Shown: positions 45,808 through 55,764, counted from the first letter of the stretch. The stretch: DNA of 64,000 bases from Methylorubrum extorquens (GCF_024169925.1 NZ_JALJXF010000001.1:3354001-3418000); one strand, 5' to 3'. Program-made: numbers and translations. The notes: generated by a model not told the origin, from the letters alone.

Positions 45808-46872
45808 ATGAAACTCTTTCGCTGCCAGTCCTGCGACAACGTCCTCTATTTCGAAAACCGCTCCTGCGGGCGCTGCGGCCATCGGCTTGCCTACCTGCCG
45901 CAGCTCGGTCGCATCTCGGCGCTCGAGCCGGCGGGCGACAATAACGCGTGGACGCCGCTCGCTGCGCCGGATCGCCCGAGCTTCTTCTGCACCAACGCCG
46001 CGCACGACACCTGCAACTGGATGGTGCCGCCGGGGACGACCGACGCCTTCTGCCTCGCCTGCCGCCATAACGGCACCGTGCCGGATGTGAACGACCCGGT
46101 GAATCTCGAGCGCTGGCGCGAGATGGAGCATGCCAAGCACCGGCTGTTCTACACCCTGCTGCGCTGGAACCTGCCGCTGAAGACCCGCGCCGAGGATCCC
46201 GAGCACGGATTGATCTTCAACTTCCTAGCCGACTCGCCGGATTCGAGCGGCCCCAAGGTGATGACCGGCCACGAGAACGGCATCATCACCATCGCCCTGG
46301 TCGAAGCCGACCCGGCCGAGCGCGAGAAACGCCGCACAGCGATGGGTGAACCCTACCGGACGCTGCTGGGCCATTTCCGCCACGAGGTCGGCCACCATTA
46401 CTGGGACATCCTCGTGCGTGACGCCGGCAAGCTGGAGCCGTGCCGGGCGGTGTTCGGTGACGACTCGCAGGATTACGGCGCCGCTCTCCAGCGCCACTAC
46501 GATCAGGGGCCGCCGCCGAACTGGCAGGAGACTTTCGTCTCGGCTTACGCCACCACCCATCCGTGGGAAGACTTCGCCGAGACCTGGGCGCACTACCTGC
46601 ACATCGTCGATACGCTGGAGATGGCGAGCGCCTTCGGCCTGCAGGTGAAGCCCAAGGCCGATGTCGAGGGCGAACTCGCCACACGGGTTGATTTCGACCC
46701 CTACGCAGCCGAGACGGTGGAGCAGATCATCGATGCGTGGCTGCCCTTCGTCTTCGCGATGAACAGCGTCAGCCGCGCCATGGGCGAGGGCGACCTCTAC
46801 CCCTTCGTACTCGGCCCGGCCGTGGTGACGAAGCTCGGCTTCATCCACAACCTCGTGCACGGCCGTGTCTAG
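45808..46872 (+). CDS. Putative zinc-binding peptidase
   Basis: A 354-residue protein with an N-terminal zinc-ribbon region (FRCQSCDNVLYFENRSCGRC, plus FCLACRHNG) and a gluzincin-like motif HEVGHHYWD (FRHEVGHHYWDILVRDAGKL). A distal Glu/His region follows, SAYATTHPWEDFAETWAHYL. This arrangement matches the zinc-binding metallopeptidase family annotated as a putative zinc-binding peptidase in alphaproteobacteria; substrate unknown. No signal peptide, so cytoplasmic. ATG 45808 starts directly before the zinc ribbon; upstream frame is low-complexity Arg-rich shadow sequence. Confidence 0.88.
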   Translation: MKLFRCQSCDNVLYFENRSCGRCGHRLAYLPQLGRISALEPAGDNNAWTPLAAPDRPSFFCTNAAHDTCNWMVPPGTTDAFCLACRHNGTVPDVNDPVNLERWREMEHAKHRLFYTLLRWNLPLKTRAEDPEHGLIFNFLADSPDSSGPKVMTGHENGIITIALVEADPAEREKRRTAMGEPYRTLLGHFRHEVGHHYWDILVRDAGKLEPCRAVFGDDSQDYGAALQRHYDQGPPPNWQETFVSAYATTHPWEDFAETWAHYLHIVDTLEMASAFGLQVKPKADVEGELATRVDFDPYAAETVEQIIDAWLPFVFAMNSVSRAMGEGDLYPFVLGPAVVTKLGFIHNLVHGRV

Positions 46873-46971
46873 AGCATCGTCCCGAAAGGTGGTTGCCGGC
46901 TTTCGGAAAAGACGATGCAAAAAGCAGGAGACGAGAGCATCGTCCTGGATCCGGCATCCAGGACGATGCTC
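46873..46971. repeat. Tandem palindromic repeats after the zinc-peptidase gene
   Basis: First unit near 46873-46920: AGCATCGTCCCGAAAG...CTTTCGG...GACGATGC, an imperfect palindrome. The second unit at 46935-46971 is perfect: GAGCATCGTCCTGGAT, loop CCGGC, ATCCAGGACGATGCTC (16-bp stem). Both units share GCATCGTCC at their ends, a repeat style seen between genes of this bacterial group. Could terminate both convergent genes. Confidence 0.75.
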
Positions 46972-47012
46972 TGGAAACGCCTCGCAACGATCGCAGACGG
47001 ACGGGCCTCGCG

Positions 47013-47621
47013 TCAGGCCCGTCCGGCTTCCGCCGAGAGCATGGCGGGATCGATGCCGATCGCCTTGAGAACCTGATCGTACTTGGTGCCCAGCCCCGGA
47101 TCGAAGATCAGTTCGGGATCGGCCGGGCAGTTCAGCCAGCCATTGGCCAAAATCTCGTTCTCAAGCTGGCCCGCTTGCCAGCCGGCATAGCCGAGCGCCA
47201 GCACGGCGTTCGAGGGTCCGCGCCCGTCGGCGATGGCGCGCAGGATCTCGACCGTGGCCGTGAGGCACACGCCCTCGTCGATCTGCAGCGTCGATTGGTC
47301 GATGTGGAAGTCTGCAGTGTGGAGTACGAAGCCGCGCTTGGCATCGACCGGGCCGCCCATCAGCACCGGCATGTGGCCAACTCGCTCGCGCAGGCGGATC
47401 GCATCGGCCTCGCTGGCGATGTCGAGCTGGATCAGGAGATCCGGCATGCTCAGATCCGCGACCGGCTTGTTGACGATGATGCCCATCGCGCCGTCCGCCG
47501 AATGGGCGCAGAGATAGATCACCGAGCGCGCGAAGCGCTCGTCGCCGATCCCCGGCATGGCCACGAGGAACTGGCCGTCGAGATAGGCCGAGTCATTGAG
47601 CGAGGGATCGGGCGTCTGCAT
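47013..47621 (-). CDS. YqgE/AlgH family protein
   Basis: A 202-residue cytoplasmic protein. The family pattern is clear: [40 protein letters not shown] and [20 protein letters not shown], ending [20 protein letters not shown]. The function is not established; AlgH is linked to alginate regulation in Pseudomonas. Divergent from the peroxiredoxin gene with 139 bases between starts. Confidence 0.95.
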   Translation of the reverse strand: MQTPDPSLNDSAYLDGQFLVAMPGIGDERFARSVIYLCAHSADGAMGIIVNKPVADLSMPDLLIQLDIASEADAIRLRERVGHMPVLMGGPVDAKRGFVLHTADFHIDQSTLQIDEGVCLTATVEILRAIADGRGPSNAVLALGYAGWQAGQLENEILANGWLNCPADPELIFDPGLGTKYDQVLKAIGIDPAMLSAEAGRA

Positions 47622-47760
47622 GTGGCTATGCTAATGCGGCGACCGTCATTGATCCATAAGGCAAACGCGCACGCAGCGCGGCCGTGCCTCGACAGTCGCG
47701 CGAAGCGCGTCTAACGGTTCCTAGCTTTTGCAGGGCTTGGCTTTTGCGAGGAGAGCACGG

Positions 47761-48243
47761 ATGACGATTCAGGTTGGCGATCACCTGCCGCAGGCCACCT
47801 TCCGGGTGAACGGGCCGGACGGTCCGCAGGCCAAGACGACCGACGACGTGTTCAAGGGGCGCCGCGTCGTGCTGGTCGGCGTGCCGGGCGCCTTCACCCC
47901 GGCCTGCCACCGCAACCACCTGCCGGGCTTCGTCGCCAAGCGCGAAGAGATCCTAGCTCGCGGCATCGATGCGATCGCCGTGACCTCGGTCAACGACATC
48001 TTCGTGCTCAACGCGTGGCAGCAGCAGAGCGGCGCCGAGGGTATCGAGTTCCTGGCCGACGGCAATGCCGAGTTCTCGAAGGCGATCGGCCTGGAGATGG
48101 ATGGCTCTGGCTTCGGCCTCGGCCCGCGCTCCCAGCGCTACGCGATGCTGGTTGATGACGGCGTGGTGCGGATTCTCAACGTCGAGGACACCCCGTCCAA
48201 GGCCGAGGTCTCGGGCGCCGAAGCGCTGCTGAAGGTGCTCTGA
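47761..48243 (+). CDS. Peroxiredoxin (Prx5/AhpE-like, redoxin domain)
   Basis: A 160-residue thiol peroxidase. Peroxidatic Cys lies in VGVPGAFTPACHRNHLPGFV (PxxxTxxC motif), and the conserved Arg region is GLGPRSQRYAMLVDDGVV. No second cysteine is visible, so 1-Cys type, probably reduced by glutathione/glutaredoxin as in plant type II Prx. ATG 47761 begins the typical MTIQVGDHLPQATF; upstream in-frame extension is not needed. Confidence 0.95.
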   Translation: MTIQVGDHLPQATFRVNGPDGPQAKTTDDVFKGRRVVLVGVPGAFTPACHRNHLPGFVAKREEILARGIDAIAVTSVNDIFVLNAWQQQSGAEGIEFLADGNAEFSKAIGLEMDGSGFGLGPRSQRYAMLVDDGVVRILNVEDTPSKAEVSGAEALLKVL

Positions 48244-48258
48244 GCAACCCAACAAGAG

Positions 48259-48280
48259 CCCTCCCCGGTCCCGGGGAGGG
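48259..48280. terminator. Hairpin between convergent prx and thrB
   Basis: CCCTCCCCGG TC CCGGGGAGGG, a perfect 10-bp stem 15 bases past the peroxiredoxin stop. No T-run; likely shared. Confidence 0.55.
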
Positions 48281-48291
48281 TTCGACGATCC

Positions 48292-49257
48292 TTAATTCTG
48301 CCAGCCGTAGTCCCGCGCATCGGTCGCGGTGCGGTGGAAGGCGAGCCGGCGGTCGTATTCCAGCGGGTCCTTGGGCTGCACCAGGGCGCCGGGCGGCACA
48401 TTGAGCCAGTCCACGAGACGGGTCAGCATGAACCGCATGGCCGCGCCCCGCGCCAGGATCGGCAGCGCCGCAATCTCCGCCGGTTCCAGCGCCCGCACCG
48501 CATCGTAGCCCGCAATCATCGCGCCTGCCTTGTCGCGGTGGAAGGTGCCGTCGGGGTCAAAACACCACGCGTTGAGGCTGATCGCCAGATCGTAGGCGAA
48601 GGCGTCGGTGCAGGCGAAGTAGAAGTCGATCAGGCCCGAGAGGGCATCGCCGATGAAGAAGACGTTGTCGGTGAAGAGGTCGGCGTGGATGACGCCACGC
48701 GGCAGGCCCTGAGGCCACGAGGCTTCGAGCCAATCGAGGTCGGCACGGGTGCGGGCCGCGAGGCCGGGCGCCACGGTATCGGCCTGCCCTTCCGCCTGCT
48801 TGAAGAGCGGGCGCCATGCCTCCACCGACAGATTGTTCTCACGCACCATCGGAAAGTCGCGGCCTGCGGCGTGGAGCCCGGCCAAAGCGGCGCCGAGCGC
48901 CCGGCAATGCTCGGCGTTCGGGCGGCTCAACGACACGCCTTCGAGGAAGGTGACGATCGCCGCCGGCCGGCCGCAGAGATGCCCAAGGGCGGTGCCGGCG
49001 CGGTTGCGCACCGGCTGCGGGCAGGCGAGGCCGGCCCGCGCGAGATGGCCCATCAGGTTGATGAAGAACGGCAGATCCGCCGCGTTCACCCGCTTCTCGT
49101 AGAGGGTGAGGATGTAGTTGCCCGTGCTCGTATGCAGGAAGAAGTTCGAGTTCTCGACGCCTTCCGCGATGCCCTTGTAGGAGAGCAAATCGCCGAGTTC
49201 GTACTCGTTGAGGAAGGCGCGCAGCGCCTCGTCGGATACGTCGGTGTAGACCGCCAC
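48292..49257 (-). CDS. thrB: Homoserine kinase (type III, choline-kinase fold)
   Basis: Phosphorylates homoserine in threonine synthesis. A protein of 321 residues with the APH/choline kinase fold: ATP-binding start AVYTDVSDEALRAFLNEYEL and GIAEGVENSNFFLHTSTGNY, catalytic loop GVIHADLFTDNVFFIGD (HxDxxxxN) and metal-binding LIDFYFACTD. The GTG at 49257 gives the standard start of ThrB in Rhizobiales; the frame extends eight residues further. ispH lies 98 bases upstream on the same strand, a frequent pairing in this group. Confidence 0.94.
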   Translation of the reverse strand: MAVYTDVSDEALRAFLNEYELGDLLSYKGIAEGVENSNFFLHTSTGNYILTLYEKRVNAADLPFFINLMGHLARAGLACPQPVRNRAGTALGHLCGRPAAIVTFLEGVSLSRPNAEHCRALGAALAGLHAAGRDFPMVRENNLSVEAWRPLFKQAEGQADTVAPGLAARTRADLDWLEASWPQGLPRGVIHADLFTDNVFFIGDALSGLIDFYFACTDAFAYDLAISLNAWCFDPDGTFHRDKAGAMIAGYDAVRALEPAEIAALPILARGAAMRFMLTRLVDWLNVPPGALVQPKDPLEYDRRLAFHRTATDARDYGWQN

Positions 49258-49354
49258 GGTGCCGCTGCCGGTTTCGCGCAAGAGAAAGGGGCGCCGTGGG
49301 CGCCCCTGGATGTCGTTCGGCCGGCCTTGTTCGGAGGCCGGCGTATCGTCCGCC

Positions 49355-50377
49355 CTATTCGGCGGCCTCGCTGCGCAGCTCGCGCGGCAGCGGGAAGGAC
49401 ATGTCCTCGACCGTGACCGAGACCTGATCCACCGTCACGTCGAAGCGCGCGGCGAAAGCGTCGATGATCTCTTCGACCAGAACCTCCGGTGCAGACGCGC
49501 CGGCGGTGAGGCCCAGGCGACGGATATCCTTGAAGGCATCCCAATCGATCTCCTCGGCCCGCAGGACGAGGCGGGTGATCGGACAGCCGGCCCGCTCGGC
49601 GACCTCGCGCAGGCGCTGCGAGTTCGACGAGTTCGAGGAGCCGACCACGATCAGGGCATCGACCCGCGGCGCGACCTCCTTGACCGCTTCCTGGCGGTTG
49701 GTGGTGGCGTAGCAGATGTCGTCCTTGTGCGGACCGTGGATCCCGGTGAACTTCGCCTTCAGCGCCTCGACGATGTGCTTGGTGTCGTCGATCGACAGGG
49801 TCGTCTGCGTCACCCAGGCCAAAGCCTGGTCGGCCGGCGGGTTCAGCGCATCGATCTGGTCGATGTCCTCGACCAACGTGATCGAACCCTTGGGCAACTG
49901 GCCCATGGTGCCGACCACTTCCGGATGGCCGGAATGGCCCACGAGCAGGACGTGGCGCCCGCGCTTGTGATGGATCTCGGCCTCGCGGTGGACCTTGGTC
50001 ACCAGCGGGCAGGTCGCATCGATGGTGGTGAGGCCGCGGGCGTCGGCGTTCTGCGGGACGGTCTTGGCAACGCCGTGGGCGGAGAAGATGACCGGGGCGC
50101 CGCTATCGGGCACCTCGTCCAGTTCGCGCACGAATACGGCGCCCTTCCGCTTCAGGGTCTCGACCACGTATTTGTTGTGGACGATCTCGTGGCGGACGTA
50201 GACCGGCGCTCCGTAGATCGCCAGCGCCCGCTCGACCACGTCGATGGCGCGCACCACGCCGGCGCAGAAGCCGCGGGGGGCACACAGGAGAATCTCCAGT
50301 GGCGGCTTGTCGCCCGTCACGGCCGGATGCGGGACCCTGTTCGGGTCGGCGGTGAGGTTGATGGTGTCAGCGCTCAT
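49355..50377 (-). CDS. ispH: 4-hydroxy-3-methylbut-2-enyl diphosphate reductase
   Basis: Last enzyme of the MEP isoprenoid pathway, an iron-sulfur protein making IPP and DMAPP. A protein of 340 residues. Cluster cysteines appear in [30 protein letters not shown] and later [13 protein letters not shown]; substrate-binding residues in [16 protein letters not shown] and [16 protein letters not shown] 50377 is 17-30 residues upstream of the conserved core, as in relatives. Followed by thrB. Confidence 0.97.
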   Translation of the reverse strand: MSADTINLTADPNRVPHPAVTGDKPPLEILLCAPRGFCAGVVRAIDVVERALAIYGAPVYVRHEIVHNKYVVETLKRKGAVFVRELDEVPDSGAPVIFSAHGVAKTVPQNADARGLTTIDATCPLVTKVHREAEIHHKRGRHVLLVGHSGHPEVVGTMGQLPKGSITLVEDIDQIDALNPPADQALAWVTQTTLSIDDTKHIVEALKAKFTGIHGPHKDDICYATTNRQEAVKEVAPRVDALIVVGSSNSSNSQRLREVAERAGCPITRLVLRAEEIDWDAFKDIRRLGLTAGASAPEVLVEEIIDAFAARFDVTVDQVSVTVEDMSFPLPRELRSEAAE

Positions 50378-50664
50378 GATCCGACGGATGTGGAGAGGGG
50401 TGGCCGGGTCTGTCAACAGCGGCCAGCCCGAAAGCCGCAACAGGCTCGCGCCTGTCCGTTATCATTCGCCTAGCACAGATGACGCGATCCGTGACCCCCA
50501 CCATCCGCCCGGCGGCCCTGCATCCACGCTGCTGTGGCAACGCTGCCGGAATCGAAGGGCCGGGCATGTGACGAACGACACGCGAATCACCCTCGCGATG
50601 GCGTGATCGGCGGGCTAAGGGGAAGCCCTTCTCCCATCCGGAACCAGCGAGGCAACGGGCTTTC

Positions 50665-52563
50665 ATGGCGAGCGCCACGGACCACGCCAGCTTCCTGCCG
50701 CCGGTGCTGACCTTCCTGTCGGCGGCGGTGATCGGCGTGCCGCTCGTGCGCCTGCTCGGCCAGAGCGCGGTGCTGGGCTACCTCGTGGCCGGTGTCGTGA
50801 TCGGCCCGGCCGGCTTCTCCCTGATCGCCGAGCCCGAGACGGCGGCGAGCGTCGCCGAGATCGGCGTGGTGCTCCTGCTCTTCATCGTCGGGCTCGAGCT
50901 GGAAATCTCGCGCCTCGTCTCGATGCGGCGCGACATCTTCGGGCTCGGCGCCGCCCAGCTGGCGCTGTGCTCCCTCGTCATCGCGGGCGCGGCCCTCGCC
51001 TACGGCCTGACACCGGCCGCAGCGAGCGTCGTCGGCATCGCCATCGCCCTCTCGGCCACGGCTGTGGCGCTTCAGCTGCTGGAGGAGCGCGGCGATCTCG
51101 GCTCGCCCTATGGCGGGCGCTCCTTCGCCGTGCTCCTGTTCCAGGACATCTCGGTGGTGGCGATCCTGGCGCTGCTGCCGCTGCTGGCCTCGGCCGGCGC
51201 CACGCCGAAGGACGGCTGGCTCGACGAGGGCCTGCGCTCCACCGGCCGCGCGGCGGTGGCGGTCGCAGGCGTGGTGCTCGTCGGGCGCTACGGCCTGAAC
51301 CCGTTCTTCCGCCTGCTCGCCGCAGCAGGCGGGCGCGAGGTCATGACGGCGGCCGCCCTCCTCGTCGTCCTCGGCACCGCCCTGGTGATGGAGAAGGCCG
51401 GCCTCTCCATGGCGATGGGCGCCTTCCTCGCGGGGGTGATGCTCGCCGAATCGAACTTCCGCCATCAGCTCGAGGCCGATATCGAGCCGTTCCGCGGCAT
51501 GCTGCTCGGCCTGTTCTTCATGAGCGTCGGCATGTCGATCGACGGGGGCCTGCTCACGAACCACTGGCTGGCGCTGCTCGCCGCGACCATGGCCGCGATC
51601 GCGGTGAAGATCGCGCTCGTCGCCGGGCTGTTCCGCCTGTTCGGCTCGCCCTGGCTCGACGCCCTACGCGGTGCTGCGGTGCTGGCGCCGGCCGGCGAGT
51701 TCGCCTTCGTCATCCTGCCGGCGGCGGGCGACCTGCGCATCTTCGCCTCGGATGTGACCCGCTTCTGCGTGGCGCTCGCCGCCCTCACCATGCTGGTCGG
51801 GCCGATCGCCGCCAAGGGGCTCGACGCGCTGATCGCCCGCCGCCCGAAAGAGGCCGAGCCGCCCTCGGACGTCGGCGAGGCGCAGGAATCCGGCGACACC
51901 CGCGTGCTGGTGGTGGGATTTGGCCGCTTCGGCCAGATTCTGGCGCAAGTGCTGCTGGCGGAAGGCATCAACATCACCGTCATCGACAAGGACGTCGAGC
52001 AGATCCGCAACGCAACGAGCTTCGGCTTTCGGATCTATTACGGCGACGGCACCCGGCTCGACGTGCTGCGCGCCTCCGGCCTCGCCAAGGCGGACTTGAT
52101 CTGCGTGTGCATCGACGACGCGCCGGCCGCCCTGAAGATCGTCGACATCGTCCACGAGGAATTCCCGAACGTGCGCACCTATGTGCGGGCCTACGACCGC
52201 ACGCACGCCATCGAGCTGATGAACCGCGACGTCGATTTCCAGCTCCGCGAGACCGTGGAATCCGCCCTCGGCTTCGGCCGCGCCACCCTCGAGAGCCTGG
52301 GGCTGCCCGCCGAGGCCGCAGCGCGCCGCGTCGAGGACGTGCGCAAGCGCGACGTCGCCCGTCTCGTGCTCCAACAGGCGGGTGCGATGCCGGACGGTTC
52401 GGGCTGGCTGCGCGGCACGCCGGAATTGCGGCCCGAACCGCTCACCGCGCCCAAGAGCCCCTCGCGGGCGCTCAGCGCCGAAACCCGCGGCCTGATCGAA
52501 CAGCAACCGCACGAATCCGCCGCCCGCGCGCTCGAACCCGAAGATGCCGAGCCGAATGCCTGA
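50665..52563 (+). CDS. Kef-type monovalent cation:proton antiporter with TrkA-N domain
   Basis: A 632-residue inner-membrane protein. About 12 TM segments in residues 1-395 (CPA2 family; GYLVAGVVIGPAGFSLIAEP, VLLLFIVGLELEISRLVSMR, SFAVLLFQDISVVAILALLP). A Rossmann-type RCK/TrkA-N domain follows (about 415-530; RVLVVGFGRFGQILAQVLLA, YYGDGTRLDVLRASGLAKAD). This is the KefB/KefC layout: K+ efflux gated by glutathione adducts or NAD(H). No KefF/KefG-type partner gene is adjacent. The stop overlaps the next gene by eight bases, so the MATE gene is probably co-expressed. Confidence 0.92.
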   Translation: MASATDHASFLPPVLTFLSAAVIGVPLVRLLGQSAVLGYLVAGVVIGPAGFSLIAEPETAASVAEIGVVLLLFIVGLELEISRLVSMRRDIFGLGAAQLALCSLVIAGAALAYGLTPAAASVVGIAIALSATAVALQLLEERGDLGSPYGGRSFAVLLFQDISVVAILALLPLLASAGATPKDGWLDEGLRSTGRAAVAVAGVVLVGRYGLNPFFRLLAAAGGREVMTAAALLVVLGTALVMEKAGLSMAMGAFLAGVMLAESNFRHQLEADIEPFRGMLLGLFFMSVGMSIDGGLLTNHWLALLAATMAAIAVKIALVAGLFRLFGSPWLDALRGAAVLAPAGEFAFVILPAAGDLRIFASDVTRFCVALAALTMLVGPIAAKGLDALIARRPKEAEPPSDVGEAQESGDTRVLVVGFGRFGQILAQVLLAEGINITVIDKDVEQIRNATSFGFRIYYGDGTRLDVLRASGLAKADLICVCIDDAPAALKIVDIVHEEFPNVRTYVRAYDRTHAIELMNRDVDFQLRETVESALGFGRATLESLGLPAEAAARRVEDVRKRDVARLVLQQAGAMPDGSGWLRGTPELRPEPLTAPKSPSRALSAETRGLIEQQPHESAARALEPEDAEPNA

Positions 52564-54001
52564 GACGGGCACAGGCGCAGCACCGGAGAGGAACGAGGGC
52601 GCGGCGCGTTTCGTCTCGGGCTCGATCCTGCGCCATGTCGTCGTGATGAGCGCCACCGGCTCCGTCGGCCTGATGGCGATCTTCGCGGTCGATTTGCTGT
52701 CCCTGTTCTACGTCTCGAAGCTCGGCGACCCGGCGCTCACCGCCGCAGTCGGCTTCGCCTCGATCGTCCAGTTCTTCGCCATCGCCTTCAACATCGGCCT
52801 GATGATCGCGGCCGGTGCCCTCGTGTCGCGGGCGATCGGAGCGAACGATCCGGCCGACGCGCGGCGGATCGCGACTTCGGTCACAATCCACTGCGTGATC
52901 GCGTCGGCTCTGCTGGCCGCCCTCTTGCTCGCCGTGGTCGACCCGCTGCTCTCGGCCATCGGCGCGGAGGGGCACACCCTCGAGGTCGCCCGGCGCTTTC
53001 TCTGGATCAGCCTGCCGTCGAACCTGCTGCTCGGGCCGGGCATGCTGTTTACGGGGCTCCTGCGCGCGGTCGGCGCGGCACGAGAGGCGATGTACGTCAC
53101 GCTCGGCGGCGCCGTCATCACCGTCTTCGTCGATCCGCTGCTGATCTTCGGATTCGGGCTCGGCGTGGACGGAGCCGCGCTCGCGGTCTGCGTTGCCCGC
53201 GTGACCTTCGTCGCCGTCGGCTGGGCCGGCATCCGGCGCTACCGGCTGCTCGAACCGCCCCGCCTCACGGCCGTCATCGGCGATCTGCCGCTGGTGACAC
53301 GCATCGCCGGGCCGGCGGTACTCACCAACCTCGCCCCCTCGATCGCCAGCGCCTTTGTGGCGCACGCCCTGTCCGGCTTCGGGCCTCCGGCAATCGCCGG
53401 GAACGTGGTCATCGAGCGCCTCGCCCCGGTCGCCTTCTGCGGGCTGTTCGCGATGTCGGGCTCGATCGGCCCGATCCTCGGTCAGAACTGGGGCGCCGGG
53501 CGCTTCGACCGGATGCGGGGTGTGCTCCGGGTCGGCGCGGGGGTGACCGCGCTCTACGTCGTCCTCGTCTGGCTGCTCCTCGCCCTGGCGCGGGCGCCGC
53601 TGGCCGGGGCCTTCGAACTTCAGGGCGTGGCGGCCGACCTGTTCGCGTTCTTCTGTCTGGTGAGTGGGCCAGTCTGGTTCTTCAACGGGCTCCTGTTCCT
53701 CGCCAACGCCTCGTTCAACAATCTCGGCTTCCCCTTCATTTCGACCCTTTTGAACTGGGGCCGGGCGACACTGGGCACGGTCCCACCCGCCCTCGTCGGA
53801 GCGGCGTGGTACGGACCGGAGGGTGTGATCGCGGGCACCGGCCTCGGCTCGATCGCCTTCGGGGTAGCCGGCCTCGCAATGGCCTTCCGCACCGTCGGCC
53901 GGCTGGAACGCGGCATGACCCTCGCGGCAAGCCCGGCTCCCGAGCCCCCCACCGCCGATGAAGCGGTGCAGGCGGCCCCCTCCAGCGGAATGTCGTTGTA
54001 G
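52556..54001 (+). CDS. MATE family efflux transporter
   Basis: A 481-residue, roughly 12-TM inner-membrane transporter using Na+ or H+ to export cations and drugs. Family features: SILRHVVVMSATGSVGLMAI, LGDPALTAAVGFASIVQFFA, and the second-half repeat LAPVAFCGLFAMSGSIGPIL followed by GQNWGAGRFDRM. Start ATG 52556 overlaps the antiporter stop. The substrate is unknown. Confidence 0.9.
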   Translation: MPETGTGAAPERNEGAARFVSGSILRHVVVMSATGSVGLMAIFAVDLLSLFYVSKLGDPALTAAVGFASIVQFFAIAFNIGLMIAAGALVSRAIGANDPADARRIATSVTIHCVIASALLAALLLAVVDPLLSAIGAEGHTLEVARRFLWISLPSNLLLGPGMLFTGLLRAVGAAREAMYVTLGGAVITVFVDPLLIFGFGLGVDGAALAVCVARVTFVAVGWAGIRRYRLLEPPRLTAVIGDLPLVTRIAGPAVLTNLAPSIASAFVAHALSGFGPPAIAGNVVIERLAPVAFCGLFAMSGSIGPILGQNWGAGRFDRMRGVLRVGAGVTALYVVLVWLLLALARAPLAGAFELQGVAADLFAFFCLVSGPVWFFNGLLFLANASFNNLGFPFISTLLNWGRATLGTVPPALVGAAWYGPEGVIAGTGLGSIAFGVAGLAMAFRTVGRLERGMTLAASPAPEPPTADEAVQAAPSSGMSL

Positions 54002-54270
54002 CCCGGAGAGGGCCGACGGGCGCCGACACGGGCGAAATGTCCGCCTTTCCTCGGGAAATCGCTGCGGAACCGGGGTTATCGCTGGCCAGCCCCGCCCGGT
54101 TGCGACACACTCGCGGCCGAGGCCGTTCCGGCGAGCCTTCGGATGTGAGTGTCGGCGGTCATCACCGGTGCGCGTCCGGAACGAAGATGGGCCCGCTTGC
54201 ACGCGTTGTCATGGCGAGGCCTGGAGGCGTTCGGCACCCGGACCGTTGCTGCTCGCTGAGGCGCCCGGCC

Positions 54271-55041
54271 ATGTACACGATGTTCGACATCCTCCAGAGC
54301 CAGGGCGACGCGAGCGTGCGGGCCCTCGGGCAGCCGTTCGGTCTTTCGCCGGACCAGACTCGCCGCGCCATGGAGGCGCTGATGCCGGCCCTTTCGATGG
54401 GCATGCAGCGCAACGCTGCGGCCGATCCGATGGGGTTCGGGCGCATGTTCGGGCTCGGCCAGCCGGGAAAGGCGCCGCCACAGGCGGGTGCGGACATGTT
54501 CTCGGGGCTGTTCGGCTCGCCGATGATCGCCCAGGCGGTCATTCAGCAAGCGTCGGCGGCGAGCGGCGTCGGGAGCCAAGCCCTCCGGCAGATGCTGCCG
54601 ATCATGGCCGGCATGATCGTGGCCGGCATCGTCCACCTGCTCCTCAACCCGCCCGCCGGGGCGCCGGCCGCTGAGCCTCCACCCGCCACTTACCCGGTTG
54701 GCACGCTTTGGACGGACTGGCTCAACGGCCTCACGGCCGCGGCGGGACAGATGGCCTCTCCTTCCCCGCCTGCAGCGCGCAAGCCCGAGCCGCGCCCGGC
54801 CGTCCGTAAGGCAGAGCCGGCGCCGGATGCGACCAAAGCCTCGATGGAAGTGATCCAGCAGATGCTCCAGACCGGAGCCGATGTTCAGGAGCAGAACGTC
54901 AAGGCGATGAAGGACGCGTTCGACGCGTTTTGGAGCCAGCCGAAGCCGGACAATACGAAGCCGGGCGCCGCTCCGCCCCCCTCCCCAGCCGCCGGGAGGG
55001 AACCGGCTTCCGCAAGGCGCAAGCCGGCGGGGCCGAAATAG
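54271..55041 (+). CDS. DUF937-like protein
   Basis: A 256-residue protein: YTMFDILQSQGDASVRALGQ, PFGLSPDQTRRAMEALMPAL and SAASGVGSQALRQMLPIMAG resemble the DUF937 helical domain (paired Q..GLS..QA..A...L.P). A hydrophobic segment (IMAGMIVAGIVHLLL) follows, then a Pro/Ala-rich linker, a helix SMEVIQQMLQTGADVQEQNV and a basic tail. DUF937 proteins have no established function. ATG 54271 fits the domain start. It stands alone between the MATE gene and a pilin gene. Confidence 0.75.
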   Translation: MYTMFDILQSQGDASVRALGQPFGLSPDQTRRAMEALMPALSMGMQRNAAADPMGFGRMFGLGQPGKAPPQAGADMFSGLFGSPMIAQAVIQQASAASGVGSQALRQMLPIMAGMIVAGIVHLLLNPPAGAPAAEPPPATYPVGTLWTDWLNGLTAAAGQMASPSPPAARKPEPRPAVRKAEPAPDATKASMEVIQQMLQTGADVQEQNVKAMKDAFDAFWSQPKPDNTKPGAAPPPSPAAGREPASARRKPAGPK

Positions 55042-55125
55042 GGAGTCGTCGGCCGGCTGGCCTTACCGGACGAGCAGCGCTCGGCGTCGTCCGGTCACGG
55101 CGCCGGCCTGCTTCCGACCGCCCGT

Positions 55126-55162
55126 GATACGGTTTCCGCTTGATCCAAGCGGGGACCGTATC
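55126..55162. repeat. Intergenic palindrome
   Basis: GATACGGTTTCCGCTTG, loop ATC, CAAGCGGGGACCGTATC: a 17-bp stem with two G-T pairs. No T-run. It lies between the DUF937-like and pilin genes (convergent), so it may act as a shared terminator or be a dispersed repeat. Confidence 0.7.
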
Positions 55163-55269
55163 AGCCAGCCCGCGCGGCGCTTGAGGTGGGTACCCACCGC
55201 GCCAGGGCGTACGGGATCCCCCGAAGCCCAAATCTGCCATCCCAAAGGGATCAACCGGGTTTGGTATGA

Positions 55270-55488
55270 CTACTCGAACACGAACAGTTCAAAGATCCTC
55301 GGAAAAAAATTCCCCAGCGCGGTTCCGTAAACGCGGAAGGCACCGATGACCGCAATTCCGATGAAGGTACTGACCAATCCGTACTCGATAGCGGTCGCCC
55401 CCGATTCGTGATGCGCGAAGCGGATGAGGGACGGATACAAAGGCCAGGCGGATTTCGGGACGGGCGCGGATGGAGGAAGCAGAGACAC
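55270..55488 (-). CDS. Flp family type IVb pilin
   Basis: A 72-residue prepilin. The processing site and helix are visible: FAHHESGATAIEYGLVSTFI with cleavage expected after Gly of ESG-A and the mature Glu at +5 region (ATAIEYGL). The C-terminus is short (NFFPRIFELFVFE). A leader of about 30 residues precedes it, longer than usual and rich in Pro. No tad/cpa genes are nearby, so it depends on a system elsewhere. Confidence 0.87.
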   Translation of the reverse strand: MSLLPPSAPVPKSAWPLYPSLIRFAHHESGATAIEYGLVSTFIGIAVIGAFRVYGTALGNFFPRIFELFVFE

Positions 55489-55764
55489 GGCGCATCGTCC
55501 TGGACGTGTGGCAGTGACGTGATCCTGCCAGCGCGAACTTGCAGCGAACTTAAAGGAATTGAAGAAAGCGGGGACATTCCCCGCCGACGCGTCTCATTCA
55601 GCAGTGGATTCGTTCGCTGACGGAGCGGCGGGCAATGGATCGCCGGACCTGTGTCCCGCTCCCACCGCCCTCCGGACCCGGGGCCGCCTCACCCGCGCAA
55701 AGTTCGCGCCTCACCCCGAAAATCGGCCAAAGGCTTCCCGGAGCATATGATGCTCCCGCCCCCG

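Noticed and set aside
43326..45839. 837-codon minus-strand frame opposite alaS
   Set aside because: Complete overlap with alaS and low-complexity composition; no family features.
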